Part shown: piece by piece, positions 51,368 to 61,499 of the stretch
Numbering within the stretch: the first letter of the stretch is position 1
Layout of the letters: every line of letters starts with the position of its first letter
Source: Planctomycetota bacterium
GTDB taxonomy: Bacteria; Planctomycetota; UBA1135; GCA-002686595
Assembly: GCA_029259655.1 (NCBI GenBank)
Contig: JAJDET010000171.1
Span: forward strand, 1 to 64,000
DNA: 64,000 nt
Reading direction: 5' to 3'
Position numbers and translations under genes: made by a program
The notes under the pieces: generated by a model
Told to the model about the DNA's origin: nothing
Databases searched by the model: none
What the model saw: only the letters and a program-made list of their open reading frames with translations

Positions 51368-53338
51368 TCAGCGGCGGACCGGGACCGAGACGAGGCTGAT
51401 GTTCTCGCTCGAGCGGTCGTTGTTGAGCACACCTCTCGCAATCGGAGGGTTCGCGAGCCAGTCGAACTCGAAGGCATCATCCGTGGGTGCGCCTCCGGAG
51501 TGCTTGAGCAGCGCCGTGTTCTCGTCGAACGTCTGCACGCCTCCCTCGGCTCCGCGGAACGTGCCGAACAGGTTGACGTAGAGCCACCACTCGTCCCCTG
51601 CCCTGAGAATGCGACGCGGCCAGAGCGAGGCCCGGTCGAACTGTCGCACGAGCGTGGAGACGCCGAAGCCGACCACGGAGTGGTAGAGCTCGATCCCGTC
51701 CTCCCTCACGCGCCGGATCCGGGAGGTCGTGTAGTTGTTCTTCACGTGGTCCGCCGTCAGGAGCACGACTGCGTCACGACGAAACCCTCGCGTGTCGTCC
51801 AGGGGTACGAATCTCCCGCGCATCGGGCCGTCTACACGACCCTCGCCACCCGCCTGCTGGGTGACTCGCGGTCCGAACCCATCGCGTTCGAGCGTGTCGA
51901 GACTTGCCCCCACCGCACGGCCGACGCTCCAGATGCCGGTCTCGCCGAAGCGCCGCAGTCCGGGATACCACACCTCCCAACGTCCCTCCCAGAACAGGGG
52001 AACGCCGCCCGCGCACCCGAGCTCGTCGAACGAACCGGGCTCGCCGGGACCGAGCGCTCGACCGCGGCGCGTCCAAGGTCCGAGCGGGTGTGGCGCGGTT
52101 GCGAGGAAGATCGCGTGCTGGATGGGATCCGCCGTGTAACCGTCGTACAGCATCTGCCAGCGACGATCGGGGTCCTCGTTGTCGGAGTCGACGACGACGG
52201 TAGGGAACTGCAATCCGGCCTCCGCGGTTCCCGGTCGCGCGGTGAGGATCGGGTTTCCCTCGTACTTGATCCACGGACCGTCGACGTTCGCGGAGAACGC
52301 GACGCCGATGGAGTAGACGCCACCGCGCGGCTTACCGGAGTGGAAGAGGTAGTAGAGCCCGTCCTCGTCCTGCACGACCCAGGCGTCCTTCGCGTAGTGA
52401 CTGTCCCATTCGCCCTTCCGCCCGTGAGGCAGAGCTGGGCGCTCTCCGCTCGCGGGAACGAACAGGTCGCCGTCGTACGACCACCAGTGGCGCGTGTCGT
52501 AGGCGGCCTGGGCTCTCTCCTTTCCGTTCGCCCACGCATCGACTCGTGGACCGTCGGCGAATCGCACCCACTCGATTGCGAGTGTGCCGTCGGAGTCCTC
52601 TCCACTCGTGTCGCCGAACACCATGTGCGGTGCCGCTTCGACGTCGAAGACGCTCTCCCACGGAGCCCAGTCCGTGACGAGGAACAGCCGATAACCCTGG
52701 TCGAAAGTCGGCTCGTCGGTCGCGCGGCTCCACGCCAGGAACCGGAGGCGACGCTCGCTCCCGCGCACCTGCACCTCGAGACCGACCGTGAGGTACTGGT
52801 CGCGGACGAGCGTCTCGAGGGCGAGCCCGCCGCCTGTCCCCCACCCCTCCGGATCCGACCAGGTGGCGACGACGTCACCGTCTTGCACGAGCTCGACGGC
52901 GAGCCCCGTCCGTTCGCCCGAGGCGCTCGCGACGATCCGCGCGGCCGTGGCGCCGGCTTCCAGCCCGAGGAGGGGAACGACGCCCGGGCCCTCGGGACGG
53001 GCGCAGGCGACCCACAGCTGCGAGCGCGCGAAGCTCGTCTCCCTCGCGAGGAAGCACGGCTCGGGTCCGCCGAGCTCGAGGACGACCTCGCTGTCGACGA
53101 CGAGGACCCCTTCTGGAGGCTGTGCGATCCACGCCGTGTGGAGCTCGCTCCCGTCGAAGTGCTCGAGGAAGGAGCCCGACGGCTCGCCCGGCTCGGCCAC
53201 CAGAGCTCGAACCGGCGGAGGATCGATCGATGCAGCGGTCCGGGGCGAACCCTCCGTACAGGCGATGGCGATCACCGCGAGGACGGTCCCCGGCACGACA
53301 GGGAAGCGGCGGTTGGAGCACGAACGCGGCGAAGACAT
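51368..53338 (-). CDS. Lipoprotein with glycoside hydrolase family 43-like five-bladed propeller
   Basis: 656 aa from ATG 53338. Lipoprotein signal ending AIAC near residue 28. Residues about 60-240 form a beta-sandwich (EHFDGSELHTAWIAQPPEGV at its start), a concanavalin-like or jelly-roll fold by appearance. The C-terminal 400 residues look like a five-bladed GH43/GH32-type propeller (HYAKDAWVVQDEDGLYYLFHSG, GPWIKYEGNPILTARPG, RRWQMLYDGYTADP, and W-x-P-x-x-R blocks). Predicted surface glycosidase or carbohydrate-binding protein; catalytic Asp/Glu could not be assigned with confidence. The ATG is 28 nt after a TATACT box. Confidence 0.8.
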   Translation of the reverse strand: MSSPRSCSNRRFPVVPGTVLAVIAIACTEGSPRTAASIDPPPVRALVAEPGEPSGSFLEHFDGSELHTAWIAQPPEGVLVVDSEVVLELGGPEPCFLARETSFARSQLWVACARPEGPGVVPLLGLEAGATAARIVASASGERTGLAVELVQDGDVVATWSDPEGWGTGGGLALETLVRDQYLTVGLEVQVRGSERRLRFLAWSRATDEPTFDQGYRLFLVTDWAPWESVFDVEAAPHMVFGDTSGEDSDGTLAIEWVRFADGPRVDAWANGKERAQAAYDTRHWWSYDGDLFVPASGERPALPHGRKGEWDSHYAKDAWVVQDEDGLYYLFHSGKPRGGVYSIGVAFSANVDGPWIKYEGNPILTARPGTAEAGLQFPTVVVDSDNEDPDRRWQMLYDGYTADPIQHAIFLATAPHPLGPWTRRGRALGPGEPGSFDELGCAGGVPLFWEGRWEVWYPGLRRFGETGIWSVGRAVGASLDTLERDGFGPRVTQQAGGEGRVDGPMRGRFVPLDDTRGFRRDAVVLLTADHVKNNYTTSRIRRVREDGIELYHSVVGFGVSTLVRQFDRASLWPRRILRAGDEWWLYVNLFGTFRGAEGGVQTFDENTALLKHSGGAPTDDAFEFDWLANPPIARGVLNNDRSSENISLVSVPVRR

Positions 53339-53366
53339 CGCATGCGCCGCTCGCGCGGCGCGCGGG

Positions 53367-53372
53367 AGTATA
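53367..53372 (-). promoter_or_regulatory. -10-like TATACT box with short leader
   Basis: TATACT ends 28 nt before the ATG at 53338, giving a normal short leader, unlike the leaderless class. It lies 31 bp from the divergent TAGAAT box. Confidence 0.4.
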
Positions 53373-53403
53373 GGCGACCTGGTGTCGGGTCCGAGCGCGC
53401 TCG

Positions 53404-53409
53404 TAGAAT
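53404..53409 (+). promoter_or_regulatory. -10-like TAGAAT box, leaderless geometry
   Basis: TAGAAT ends 6 nt before the GTG at 53416 of the PLD gene, the same box and spacing as for the dus gene at 34749. Confidence 0.5.
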
Positions 53410-53415
53410 CCGAGC

Positions 53416-54849
53416 GTGCCGTTCTCCCTCGACCCGGTCCAGTTCGCCCTCGGGGCGATCGCGATCGCCGTGACGGTGTTCTCGGGAGGCCATGCACTCC
53501 TGCACAAGCGCGACCCGCGTGCTGCTCTGGGGTGGCTGGCCGCGTGCGTCTTCTGGCCCCTGCTCGGCGCGCTCGCCTACTGGCTCTTCGGACGGAACCG
53601 CATCCGGACGCGCGCACTGGAGCTGTCGGAGCGGTTTCCGGGCCCCGCGGTCGACGTCAGATCACCGGGCGACCACGCGGTCGCCACGACCGTCGCGGCG
53701 GGGGAGTTCGCGCAGCTCGCCCGGATCTCGGGAGTCGTCACCGGCCGCGCACTCCTGGGCGGGAACAAGGTCACGCCGATGCGCTGCGCGGAAGAGACCT
53801 ACCCGGCGATGCTGGACGCGATCCGGTCGGCGGAGCGGAGCGTCCACCTCGCGACCTACATCTTCGACAACGACCGCGTGGGCGGCGAGTTCGCGGATGC
53901 CCTGGCGTCGGCCTCCGGCCGTGGAGTCGACGTCAAGGTCCTCGTGGACGGGGTCGGAGAGTGCTACTCGATCCCGCGCATCAGCACCGTGCTGCGCAAG
54001 CGCGGTGTGAGCATCCGGCGCTTCCTGCCGCCCTCCCTGATCCCGCCCAGCGTGAACATCAACCTGCGCAACCACCGCAAGATCCTCACGCTCGACGGCG
54101 CGCGAGCGTTCACGGGCGGAATGAACATCAGCGACCGTCACTACACGGAGAAGCCGCGCAGCAGGCGGCCGGTCGTCGACTTGCACTTCTCGGTCGAAGG
54201 ACCGGTCGTGAGACAGATGGAGGAGATCTTCCTCGCGGATTGGGCGTTCGTGACCGGAGACAAGCACGTCTTCGATCCTCCCGAGGTCGATCGGGCAGGA
54301 TCCTCGCTCTGCCGCGGAGTCAGCGACGGTCCGGACGAGGACCTCGACAAGCTGAAGTGGATCCTCCTGGGCGCGATCTCCTCGGCGGAGGAGAGCGTCC
54401 AGATCATGACTCCCTACTTCATCCCCGATTCAGACCTCAGCGCGACCCTCATCGCGGCCGCTCTGCGAGGAGTGACAGTCGAGATCCTGCTCCCGGCGAA
54501 GCTCGACATCCCGGTCGTTGCCTGGGCAACGCGAGCCCACCTCGAGCCGCTCCTCGAGTTCGGTGTCGAGATCCGACTCCAGCCTCCACCCTTCGTTCAC
54601 ACGAAGCTCCTCATCGTCGACGGTCACTACGCCACGATCGGTTCTGCGAATCTCGATCCGCGCAGTTTGAGGCTGAACTTCGAGTTCAACCTCGAGATCT
54701 ACGACCGCGACTGCGCGACGGAGCTGGTCGCGCACTTCGAGGACGCCCGCGATCGTTCCCGAAGCATGACCGAGGCGGAGATCAAGGGACGGTCCCTCGC
54801 CGTTCGCCTGCGCGACTCGGCAGCATTCCTCTTCTCGCCCTACCTCTGA
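53416..54849 (+). CDS. cls: Phospholipase D-family cardiolipin synthase
   Basis: 477 aa. Two N-terminal membrane helices (about 10-25 and 38-58), then two HKD catalytic motifs: NHRKILTLDGARAFTGGMN (His220, Lys222, Asp227) and HTKLLIVDGHYATIGSANLD (His395, Lys397, Asp402). This is the layout of bacterial cardiolipin synthases, which join two phosphatidylglycerols at the membrane. Both sites look intact. GTG start with a TAGAAT box. No lipid genes adjoin it. Confidence 0.92.
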   Translation: MPFSLDPVQFALGAIAIAVTVFSGGHALLHKRDPRAALGWLAACVFWPLLGALAYWLFGRNRIRTRALELSERFPGPAVDVRSPGDHAVATTVAAGEFAQLARISGVVTGRALLGGNKVTPMRCAEETYPAMLDAIRSAERSVHLATYIFDNDRVGGEFADALASASGRGVDVKVLVDGVGECYSIPRISTVLRKRGVSIRRFLPPSLIPPSVNINLRNHRKILTLDGARAFTGGMNISDRHYTEKPRSRRPVVDLHFSVEGPVVRQMEEIFLADWAFVTGDKHVFDPPEVDRAGSSLCRGVSDGPDEDLDKLKWILLGAISSAEESVQIMTPYFIPDSDLSATLIAAALRGVTVEILLPAKLDIPVVAWATRAHLEPLLEFGVEIRLQPPPFVHTKLLIVDGHYATIGSANLDPRSLRLNFEFNLEIYDRDCATELVAHFEDARDRSRSMTEAEIKGRSLAVRLRDSAAFLFSPYL

Positions 54850-54925
54850 GCGGAACCTGACGGATCTCGAACAGGGGTCCGGGCGAATGCCGACCTGGCG
54901 CGGCCCAGCCCGAGCTCGGGGCGAT

Positions 54926-54931
54926 TAGCAT
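54926..54931 (+). promoter_or_regulatory. -10-like TAGCAT box with leader
   Basis: TAGCAT lies 27 nt before the ATG at 54959; CGGAG (about 54946-54950) serves as ribosome site. A leadered counterexample to the leaderless class. Confidence 0.35.
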
Positions 54932-54958
54932 GCGGGTCGACCCGTCGGAGCTCAGCAC

Positions 54959-56620
54959 ATGCACATCGCATCGAAGACCGTCCTCGCCCTCGCACTCCTG
55001 GCCGGAACCGCCCTCGCCGAGGAGCGCGGACCGGGGACGCTACTCGTCCTCAACAAGACGGACGACACCGTCTCCTTCGTCGACTTGGAGACGCGTCGGA
55101 CGCTCGCGACGCTTCCGACGGGTGCGGGGCCGCACGAGGTCGCGACCTCGCCGGACGGCCGCCTGGCCGTCGTCGGGAACTACGGGTCGAATGTCCCGGG
55201 CCGCTCACTCTCGGTCTACGACGTCGGCAAGCGCGAGCTCCTGCGCAAGATCGACCTGGGCGAGTTCCGTCGCCCCCACGGCATCGAGTTCGAGGACGAG
55301 CGGCACGTGCTCGTCACGGTCGAGCAGAACCGGGCGGTGATCCGCGTCGACGTCCTGGACGGCCGCGTCATGGATGTGATGACGACGGACCAGGGCGGGA
55401 GCCACATGCTCGTCATCGCCCCCGACCGATCGCGCGTCTACACCGCGAACATCGGGTCGGGCTCGGTCAGTGTGATCGACCTCCTGTCGGGGAGCCTCGT
55501 GAAGGTCATCCCGACCGGGACGCAAGCGGAGGGGATCGACATCACGCCCGACGGCCGCGAGGTCTGGGTGACGAATCGCGCCGCGGACACGGTGTCGGTG
55601 ATCGACACGGCGAAGCTGGCCGTCGTGCACGAGCTCCCCTGCGCCTCGTTCCCGATCCGCGTGAAGATCACGCCCGACGGGGAGCACGCGCTCGTCTCGA
55701 ATCCGAACAGCGGCGACGTGGCGGTCTTCCACGTCCCGACGCACATGGAAGTGCGCCGGATCCCGATGGAGCTCACGCAGGCCGAGGGCGCCGACGAGGG
55801 ACTCTTCGGCTCGGACTTCGGCGGGAGCCCCGCGCCGATCGGGATCCTCGTCGATCCCTCGGGTGAGCGCGCCTGGGTGGCGAACACGATGGCCAACGCG
55901 GTGACGGTGCTCGATCTGGAGAGCTGGCAGGTCGTGGGTCGAATCGCAGCCGGCCGCGAGCCCGACGGCCTCGGCTGGACGCCGTATCCGGCGGAGCCGA
56001 AGGGCGAACAGCCGCTGCGGGTCGGAATCCTGGTCGTCGACGGCGTCTACAACACCGAGCTCACGGCGCCGATGGACATCTTCCAGCACACGATCTTCCA
56101 CACCGAGCCGGGGATGGAGGTCTTCCTGGTGGCCGAGACGCGCGAGCCCATCAAGAGCTTCGAGGGGCTCCGGATCTTGCCCGACTTCGACTTCGCGACC
56201 TGCCCCGACATCGACGTCCTGGTCGTCCCGAGCGCCGAGCACAGCATGGACACGGACCTCGAGAACGAGCGCCTGATCGCCTTCGTGCGCGAGCGCGGCG
56301 AGGCGGCGGACCACGTCCTTTCCCTGTGCGACGGCGCCTTCGTGCTGGCCGAGGCGGGGCTCCTCGACGGCCTCGCGGCGACGACCTTCCCGTCGGACAT
56401 CCCGCGCTTCCGCGAGAAGTTCGGAACGCGCATCGACGTCCGCGAGGGCGTGAGCTTCGTGCACGACGGCAAGGCCATCACCTCGGTCGGCGGAATGCCG
56501 TCCTTCGAGGCCGCGCTCTACCTCTGTGAGCGCCTCTACGGCGCGAAGACGGCCCGCGGAATCGCGGGCGGCCTCGTGATCGACTGGGACCTCGAGTCGA
56601 TCGATCACGCGAAGGAGTAA
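54959..56620 (+). CDS. Secreted YVTN beta-propeller fused to a DJ-1/PfpI domain
   Basis: 553 aa. Signal peptide (HIASKTVLALALLAGTALA); residues about 25-335 are a seven-unit YVTN-type propeller (repeats such as VYTANIGSGSVSVIDLLSG, VWVTNRAADTVSVIDTAKL and AWVANTMANAVTVLDLES); residues about 354-545 are a DJ-1/PfpI domain (VGILVVDGVYNTELTAPMDI, then VLSLCDGAFVLAEAG). Cys457 is the nucleophile-elbow cysteine and Glu367 the acidic partner; the usual His after the ATT stretch is replaced (ATTFPSD). Function unknown: a secreted amidase-like or hydratase-like enzyme with a binding propeller is plausible. The two halves are each common; the fusion on one exported chain is unusual. Confidence 0.85.
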   Translation: MHIASKTVLALALLAGTALAEERGPGTLLVLNKTDDTVSFVDLETRRTLATLPTGAGPHEVATSPDGRLAVVGNYGSNVPGRSLSVYDVGKRELLRKIDLGEFRRPHGIEFEDERHVLVTVEQNRAVIRVDVLDGRVMDVMTTDQGGSHMLVIAPDRSRVYTANIGSGSVSVIDLLSGSLVKVIPTGTQAEGIDITPDGREVWVTNRAADTVSVIDTAKLAVVHELPCASFPIRVKITPDGEHALVSNPNSGDVAVFHVPTHMEVRRIPMELTQAEGADEGLFGSDFGGSPAPIGILVDPSGERAWVANTMANAVTVLDLESWQVVGRIAAGREPDGLGWTPYPAEPKGEQPLRVGILVVDGVYNTELTAPMDIFQHTIFHTEPGMEVFLVAETREPIKSFEGLRILPDFDFATCPDIDVLVVPSAEHSMDTDLENERLIAFVRERGEAADHVLSLCDGAFVLAEAGLLDGLAATTFPSDIPRFREKFGTRIDVREGVSFVHDGKAITSVGGMPSFEAALYLCERLYGAKTARGIAGGLVIDWDLESIDHAKE

Positions 56621-56631
56621 CGCCTCTTGTG

Positions 56632-57732
<1,101 letters not shown>

Positions 57733-57738
57733 CCCGCC

Positions 57739-57744
57739 ATTGTA
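57739..57744 (-). promoter_or_regulatory. -10-like TACAAT box, leaderless geometry
   Basis: TACAAT ends 6 nt before the ATG at 57732, in the 29-nt gap after the large operon gene. It shows the Rieske gene can be transcribed on its own. Confidence 0.5.
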
Positions 57745-57761
57745 GGCGGATGGAGGCGGAG

Positions 57762-60700
57762 CTACTCCACCTTGAGAAGCGGCGTGAAGTAGCGGTAGTA
57801 GACCTCGAGCGTCAGCACGCACATCGCCGTCGTGTAGCTCCGGTCGAGGTCGTCGTCGCGCGCGTACCCCGCGTAGATCGAGATCGGAGTCCACGAACCG
57901 TCCCTGTGCTGCGCCTCGAGCAGGGTCTCCTTCATCGCGGCGTTCCAGCGATCCCAGGCCCCGCCGCCGTGGCGGAACATCGCCAGGGTGGCGTAGTACC
58001 AGAAGTAGAGGTTGCCGCGTGCGTGGAAGACGAAGGCGTCGTCCGACGTGTAGCGGTAGCCGTCGGGCGCGCGCTCCAGCACGAAGTCGACCGTGTCGCT
58101 CCAGCGCCCGTGGGTCAGCTCCTCACCGAGAAGCGAGAGCGCGAACAGACCTGCCGGGGTCGAGCCGGGTAGCGTCGGGTAGCCCGAGTTCAGCCGGTCC
58201 GGATCGTGGCTGTAGCGGAACCACCCGCGGTCGTCGTAAGAACGGCGCAGGAAGCGCCGTGCGTCTGCGAAGGCCTGGTCAGGGACGTCGAGCCCGCCCA
58301 GCCGCGCCGACTCGAGGGCCATCACCTGCCACGACGTGACCGAGACGCGCGGCCAGGAATCGTAGGTGCGGTCGTCGGGATAGAAGTACCCCCAGCCGCC
58401 CTTCGTCCGGTCGGTCCCCTCGTGCTGGTTTGCGAGGATCCACGCCACCGCTCGCTGGAGCGGCTGCCGGAGCCGGCGCTCGCCCGTGATCGCGAAGCAC
58501 TCGGCCAGGGCGTAGGTCGCGACGCCGTGACCGTAGGAGGTGGTGTAGCCGAAGTGACCGGTATCGATGTCCTGCTCGCCGAGCAACCAGTCCACGGCCC
58601 GGTCCGTGACCGAGCTGTACTGCGTCTTCGACACAGGTGTGTGCCCCGCGCCCAGGAAGGCGAGCAGGGCGAGACCGGTCTTCCCGACGGCGACCTGGAA
58701 GTACTTCTCCACCATCAGGTCCGCACGACCCCAGTTCCCGCGCAGCTTCTGGATCGAGGCCAGGTACTCGAGCCCGGAAGCCACCGCGGCCTCGGTCTCC
58801 TCGCCGCCGCCGTACTCGCGCAAGGCGCTGACCTTCTCCAGTCCGAACCGCGAGCGATAGGGCGTCAGGTCGAGCTTTCGCGATACGTTCGAGTCGCCCC
58901 TGTCACCCTCCAGCCGATCGGCCTCGAGCTCGCGCACGTGAATGGGCTTCTCCGTCAAGCGGGCGACGAGCGGCCGGAAGCGATCGGGCTCGAGCTCGTG
59001 CGCGTTGCGCTCCACGCCGACTTCCCTGGCCACGACCTCGAGCTCGCGGCGCTCCTCGCGCGATCGCTCCAGCGTGGACGCCTCGCGCGGCTGGGACGCC
59101 TCGTGCACCGGATCGGGGCGCTCGGTGAACGCAACGGCGGGCAGAGCCGGACGCTCGAGGTCGGCGAGGTCGGCCTCGCGTACGAGCTTGGGCAGCTCGG
59201 CCTCGGCGGCCCGGGCCACGTCGATCGGGTTGGCGCGGGTCGGCTCCGGCAGCCGGACCGGACGAGTCATCGGCGAGCCCGCGCGCGCAGGCGCGACACG
59301 AGTGCGCTCGGGCCGGGGCGTGGACACGGCTTCGGGGAGCGCCACGTCACGTGACTCGCTCTCGCGACGCACGGTCTGCGCGGCCGGTTGCGCGACCTCG
59401 ACGGGAGCGATGCGCGGGCCGCGTGTCGGACCGGCGGCGACGAGCGTCTGCCAGCGCGAGGGGCGGGCCGGCGCCCGCTCGTTCCGGCGGACGTCGAGGT
59501 CGCGTGCGCGCGGGGCGCTCGCGTCGATCTGCTCGAGCTGCGTCGCGTCGCGCGCAACGCGTGAGGGAGCCGACGTGGGCCGGGGACTCGGCGCGACCTC
59601 GATGGCGCGCGCGGCGACCTCGAGCGACCGCGCCGTTTCCTCGCGGCGCTCCGCGGGTTGTTCGTCGTCGGTCAGCGCCAGCCGGCGCGGTTGCGGGCGA
59701 TGTTCGCGTTGCGTGGGATCGTTCCGCGTGCGCTCGGGTGCGTCCCGGTCGGGACCTCGCAGGGGCTCGAGCGTTGCCGCCGGCAGGGCGCGCGGTCGCA
59801 GCTCGTCGGACGCGGCGGCAACAGGTTCCGAGCGCTCGGGCTCCGAGGCCTCGGGCTCGGGTGCGCGCTCCGTCTCGAGCGCACCACCCCGCGCTCGCAA
59901 GGACTGATCGGCCGTCGGCACACTCGCGAGCCGCACGTGGAAGAGCGCCGAGCGCCCCGGTAGATCGAGGATTCCGCCCTCCACGTTGACGTAGCGGAAC
60001 CACAGGAGCAGCGCGAGGTGGGCGCCGACCGAGACGAGGAAGCACTTGTAGAGGATCTCGAGCTGATTCCAGCGCTTCGCCAGCCAGGCGAGGAGCGCGA
60101 GCAGGAGCAGGCTCGTGAGCACCACCAGGTCCACCCAGCCGACCGGCCGTCCGGGGAGCCGGAACAGCTCGCGTGAGTGAGCTCGGTAGATGTCCGCGGC
60201 GAGCTCCTCGTCCTCGAACGAGTAGAGGAGCGTGAACCCGTCGCGCGAGGGGAGCGGTCCGCGCTCGGAGGCGTCGGTGTTCACGCCGGGCACGGGCTCC
60301 GGCGCGAGCCAGGTGCCGTTCTCGAACACGCTCCGCCAGAGGTCGAACGCCCCGGCGCCGCCTTCTCGATCGGATGCGAAGAAGAGCGCCAGACCGTCGG
60401 CGGTGAACGCGGGCTCGCGCTCCGCCGCGGCCGTGTTCGCGGGCATGACCGGCTCGACGTCGAACACGGTCCCGTCCGCGGTCGGGCGGCCGAGGTAGAG
60501 GTTCCAGTCGCCGTCGCGGTCGGAGGCGAAGGCGAGCGCGCGACTACCGGGGAGCGGAGCCGGATCGCCTTCTTCGGCGTCCGTGTTGATCGAATCGCCG
60601 AGCGGTTCGGGTTCGCCGAAGGCGCCGTCGCGATAGGGAGCCCGCCACAGGTCCAGCCCGCCCTCGCCGCCGGGCCTGTTCGTGGCGAAGTAGAGCGCAT

Positions 60701-61079
60701 CGCTGGAGAAGGCCGGCGCGAGCTCGTCGAAGTCGGTGCAGAGCTCGAACAGGGGGCGCGCCTCGCGCGGCTCGCCCCCCTCGATGTCGGCGAAAAACAG
60801 GTCGGCGTTCAGGCCGCGCTCACCCGAGGAGAAGACGAGCAGCCGGCCGTCGGGCGACAGCGCCGGTCGGAGCTCGCGGGCATCGCTGTTGACCTCCTCC
60901 GAGAGCCGCTCGGGGGAATCCCATACAGCGAAGCGAATCTCCTCTCCCGCCGCGGAGTCATACGTCCGAACGCCGTCGGTGTAGGCGGCCTCGAGCCCGA
61001 GGTACGGGCGAAACCGCAGGTACGCGCCGAAGAAGCCCGCGGCGAGCAACGCGACGACGATGACGGCGTTCTTGCCCAC
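57762..61079 (-). CDS. PD40 propeller / transmembrane / Pro-Arg-rich linker / prenyltransferase-type toroid fusion
   Basis: 1105 aa. N-terminal helix (VIVVALLAAGFFGAYL); a TolB-like PD40 propeller at about 45-320 (repeats such as LRPALSPDGRLLVFSSGERG, FSSDALYFATNRPGG, FTADGLALFFASDREGGAG); two helices at about 335-395 (VDLVVLTSLLLLALLAWLA and FLVSVGAHLALLLWFRYVN); a 350-residue Pro/Arg/Glu linker; and at about 770-1105 an alpha-toroid like squalene cyclase/prenyltransferase domains (AVDWLLGEQDIDTGHFGYTT, AVAWILANQHEGTDRTKGGW, LLEAQHRDGSWTPI). The squalene cyclase DxDD is not evident. It follows exbD by 6 nt, in the position where TonB or TolA would be, with TolB-like repeats in the same chain. 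GTG start. Confidence 0.82.
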   Translation of the reverse strand: MGKNAVIVVALLAAGFFGAYLRFRPYLGLEAAYTDGVRTYDSAAGEEIRFAVWDSPERLSEEVNSDARELRPALSPDGRLLVFSSGERGLNADLFFADIEGGEPREARPLFELCTDFDELAPAFSSDALYFATNRPGGEGGLDLWRAPYRDGAFGEPEPLGDSINTDAEEGDPAPLPGSRALAFASDRDGDWNLYLGRPTADGTVFDVEPVMPANTAAAEREPAFTADGLALFFASDREGGAGAFDLWRSVFENGTWLAPEPVPGVNTDASERGPLPSRDGFTLLYSFEDEELAADIYRAHSRELFRLPGRPVGWVDLVVLTSLLLLALLAWLAKRWNQLEILYKCFLVSVGAHLALLLWFRYVNVEGGILDLPGRSALFHVRLASVPTADQSLRARGGALETERAPEPEASEPERSEPVAAASDELRPRALPAATLEPLRGPDRDAPERTRNDPTQREHRPQPRRLALTDDEQPAERREETARSLEVAARAIEVAPSPRPTSAPSRVARDATQLEQIDASAPRARDLDVRRNERAPARPSRWQTLVAAGPTRGPRIAPVEVAQPAAQTVRRESESRDVALPEAVSTPRPERTRVAPARAGSPMTRPVRLPEPTRANPIDVARAAEAELPKLVREADLADLERPALPAVAFTERPDPVHEASQPREASTLERSREERRELEVVAREVGVERNAHELEPDRFRPLVARLTEKPIHVRELEADRLEGDRGDSNVSRKLDLTPYRSRFGLEKVSALREYGGGEETEAAVASGLEYLASIQKLRGNWGRADLMVEKYFQVAVGKTGLALLAFLGAGHTPVSKTQYSSVTDRAVDWLLGEQDIDTGHFGYTTSYGHGVATYALAECFAITGERRLRQPLQRAVAWILANQHEGTDRTKGGWGYFYPDDRTYDSWPRVSVTSWQVMALESARLGGLDVPDQAFADARRFLRRSYDDRGWFRYSHDPDRLNSGYPTLPGSTPAGLFALSLLGEELTHGRWSDTVDFVLERAPDGYRYTSDDAFVFHARGNLYFWYYATLAMFRHGGGAWDRWNAAMKETLLEAQHRDGSWTPISIYAGYARDDDLDRSYTTAMCVLTLEVYYRYFTPLLKVE

Positions 61080-61085
61080 GCCGGT

Positions 61086-61499
61086 TCAGCCCTCGATCGT
61101 TCCCACTGCGAGGTTCCGGAGTCCCGCCTGACCGCAGGCGTCCATGACCCCCACGATGACGTCGTGGGTGACCTTGCGATCCCCGCGAATCGTGACCGAC
61201 GTCGCCGGGTCCCGCCGGGCCGCCCGGCGCAGCTCCGCGAGCAGCCCGTCGCGGTCGATGCTGTGCTCGCCGAGCTTGAGCCGCCCGTCGCGCATCACGT
61301 TGATGATGAGCTCGTCGTCCTCCGTATCGGCCGCGAGCGAGCTCGAGGCCTCGGGAAGGTCGAGGTCGATCTCGCGTTCCGGATCGAGGAACGTCGTCGC
61401 GAGCATGAAGAAGATGAGCAAGAGGAAGACGACGTCGATCAGCGGCGTCAGCTCGAGAACCAGCTCGCTCGGCCCGTGCGTCTCGGTGTCGATCCTCAC
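61086..61499 (-). CDS. ExbD/TolR-family protein
   Basis: 137 aa. One N-terminal transmembrane helix with the proton-path aspartate in LTPLIDVVFLLLIFFML (ExbD/TolR helix), then a periplasmic ferredoxin-like domain (ELIINVMRDGRLKLG, TSVTIRGDRKVTHDVIVGVM). GTG 61499 overlaps the exbB stop (GTGA). With ExbB it should form a proton-driven motor that pulls on the following fusion protein. Confidence 0.92.
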   Translation of the reverse strand: MRIDTETHGPSELVLELTPLIDVVFLLLIFFMLATTFLDPEREIDLDLPEASSSLAADTEDDELIINVMRDGRLKLGEHSIDRDGLLAELRRAARRDPATSVTIRGDRKVTHDVIVGVMDACGQAGLRNLAVGTIEG

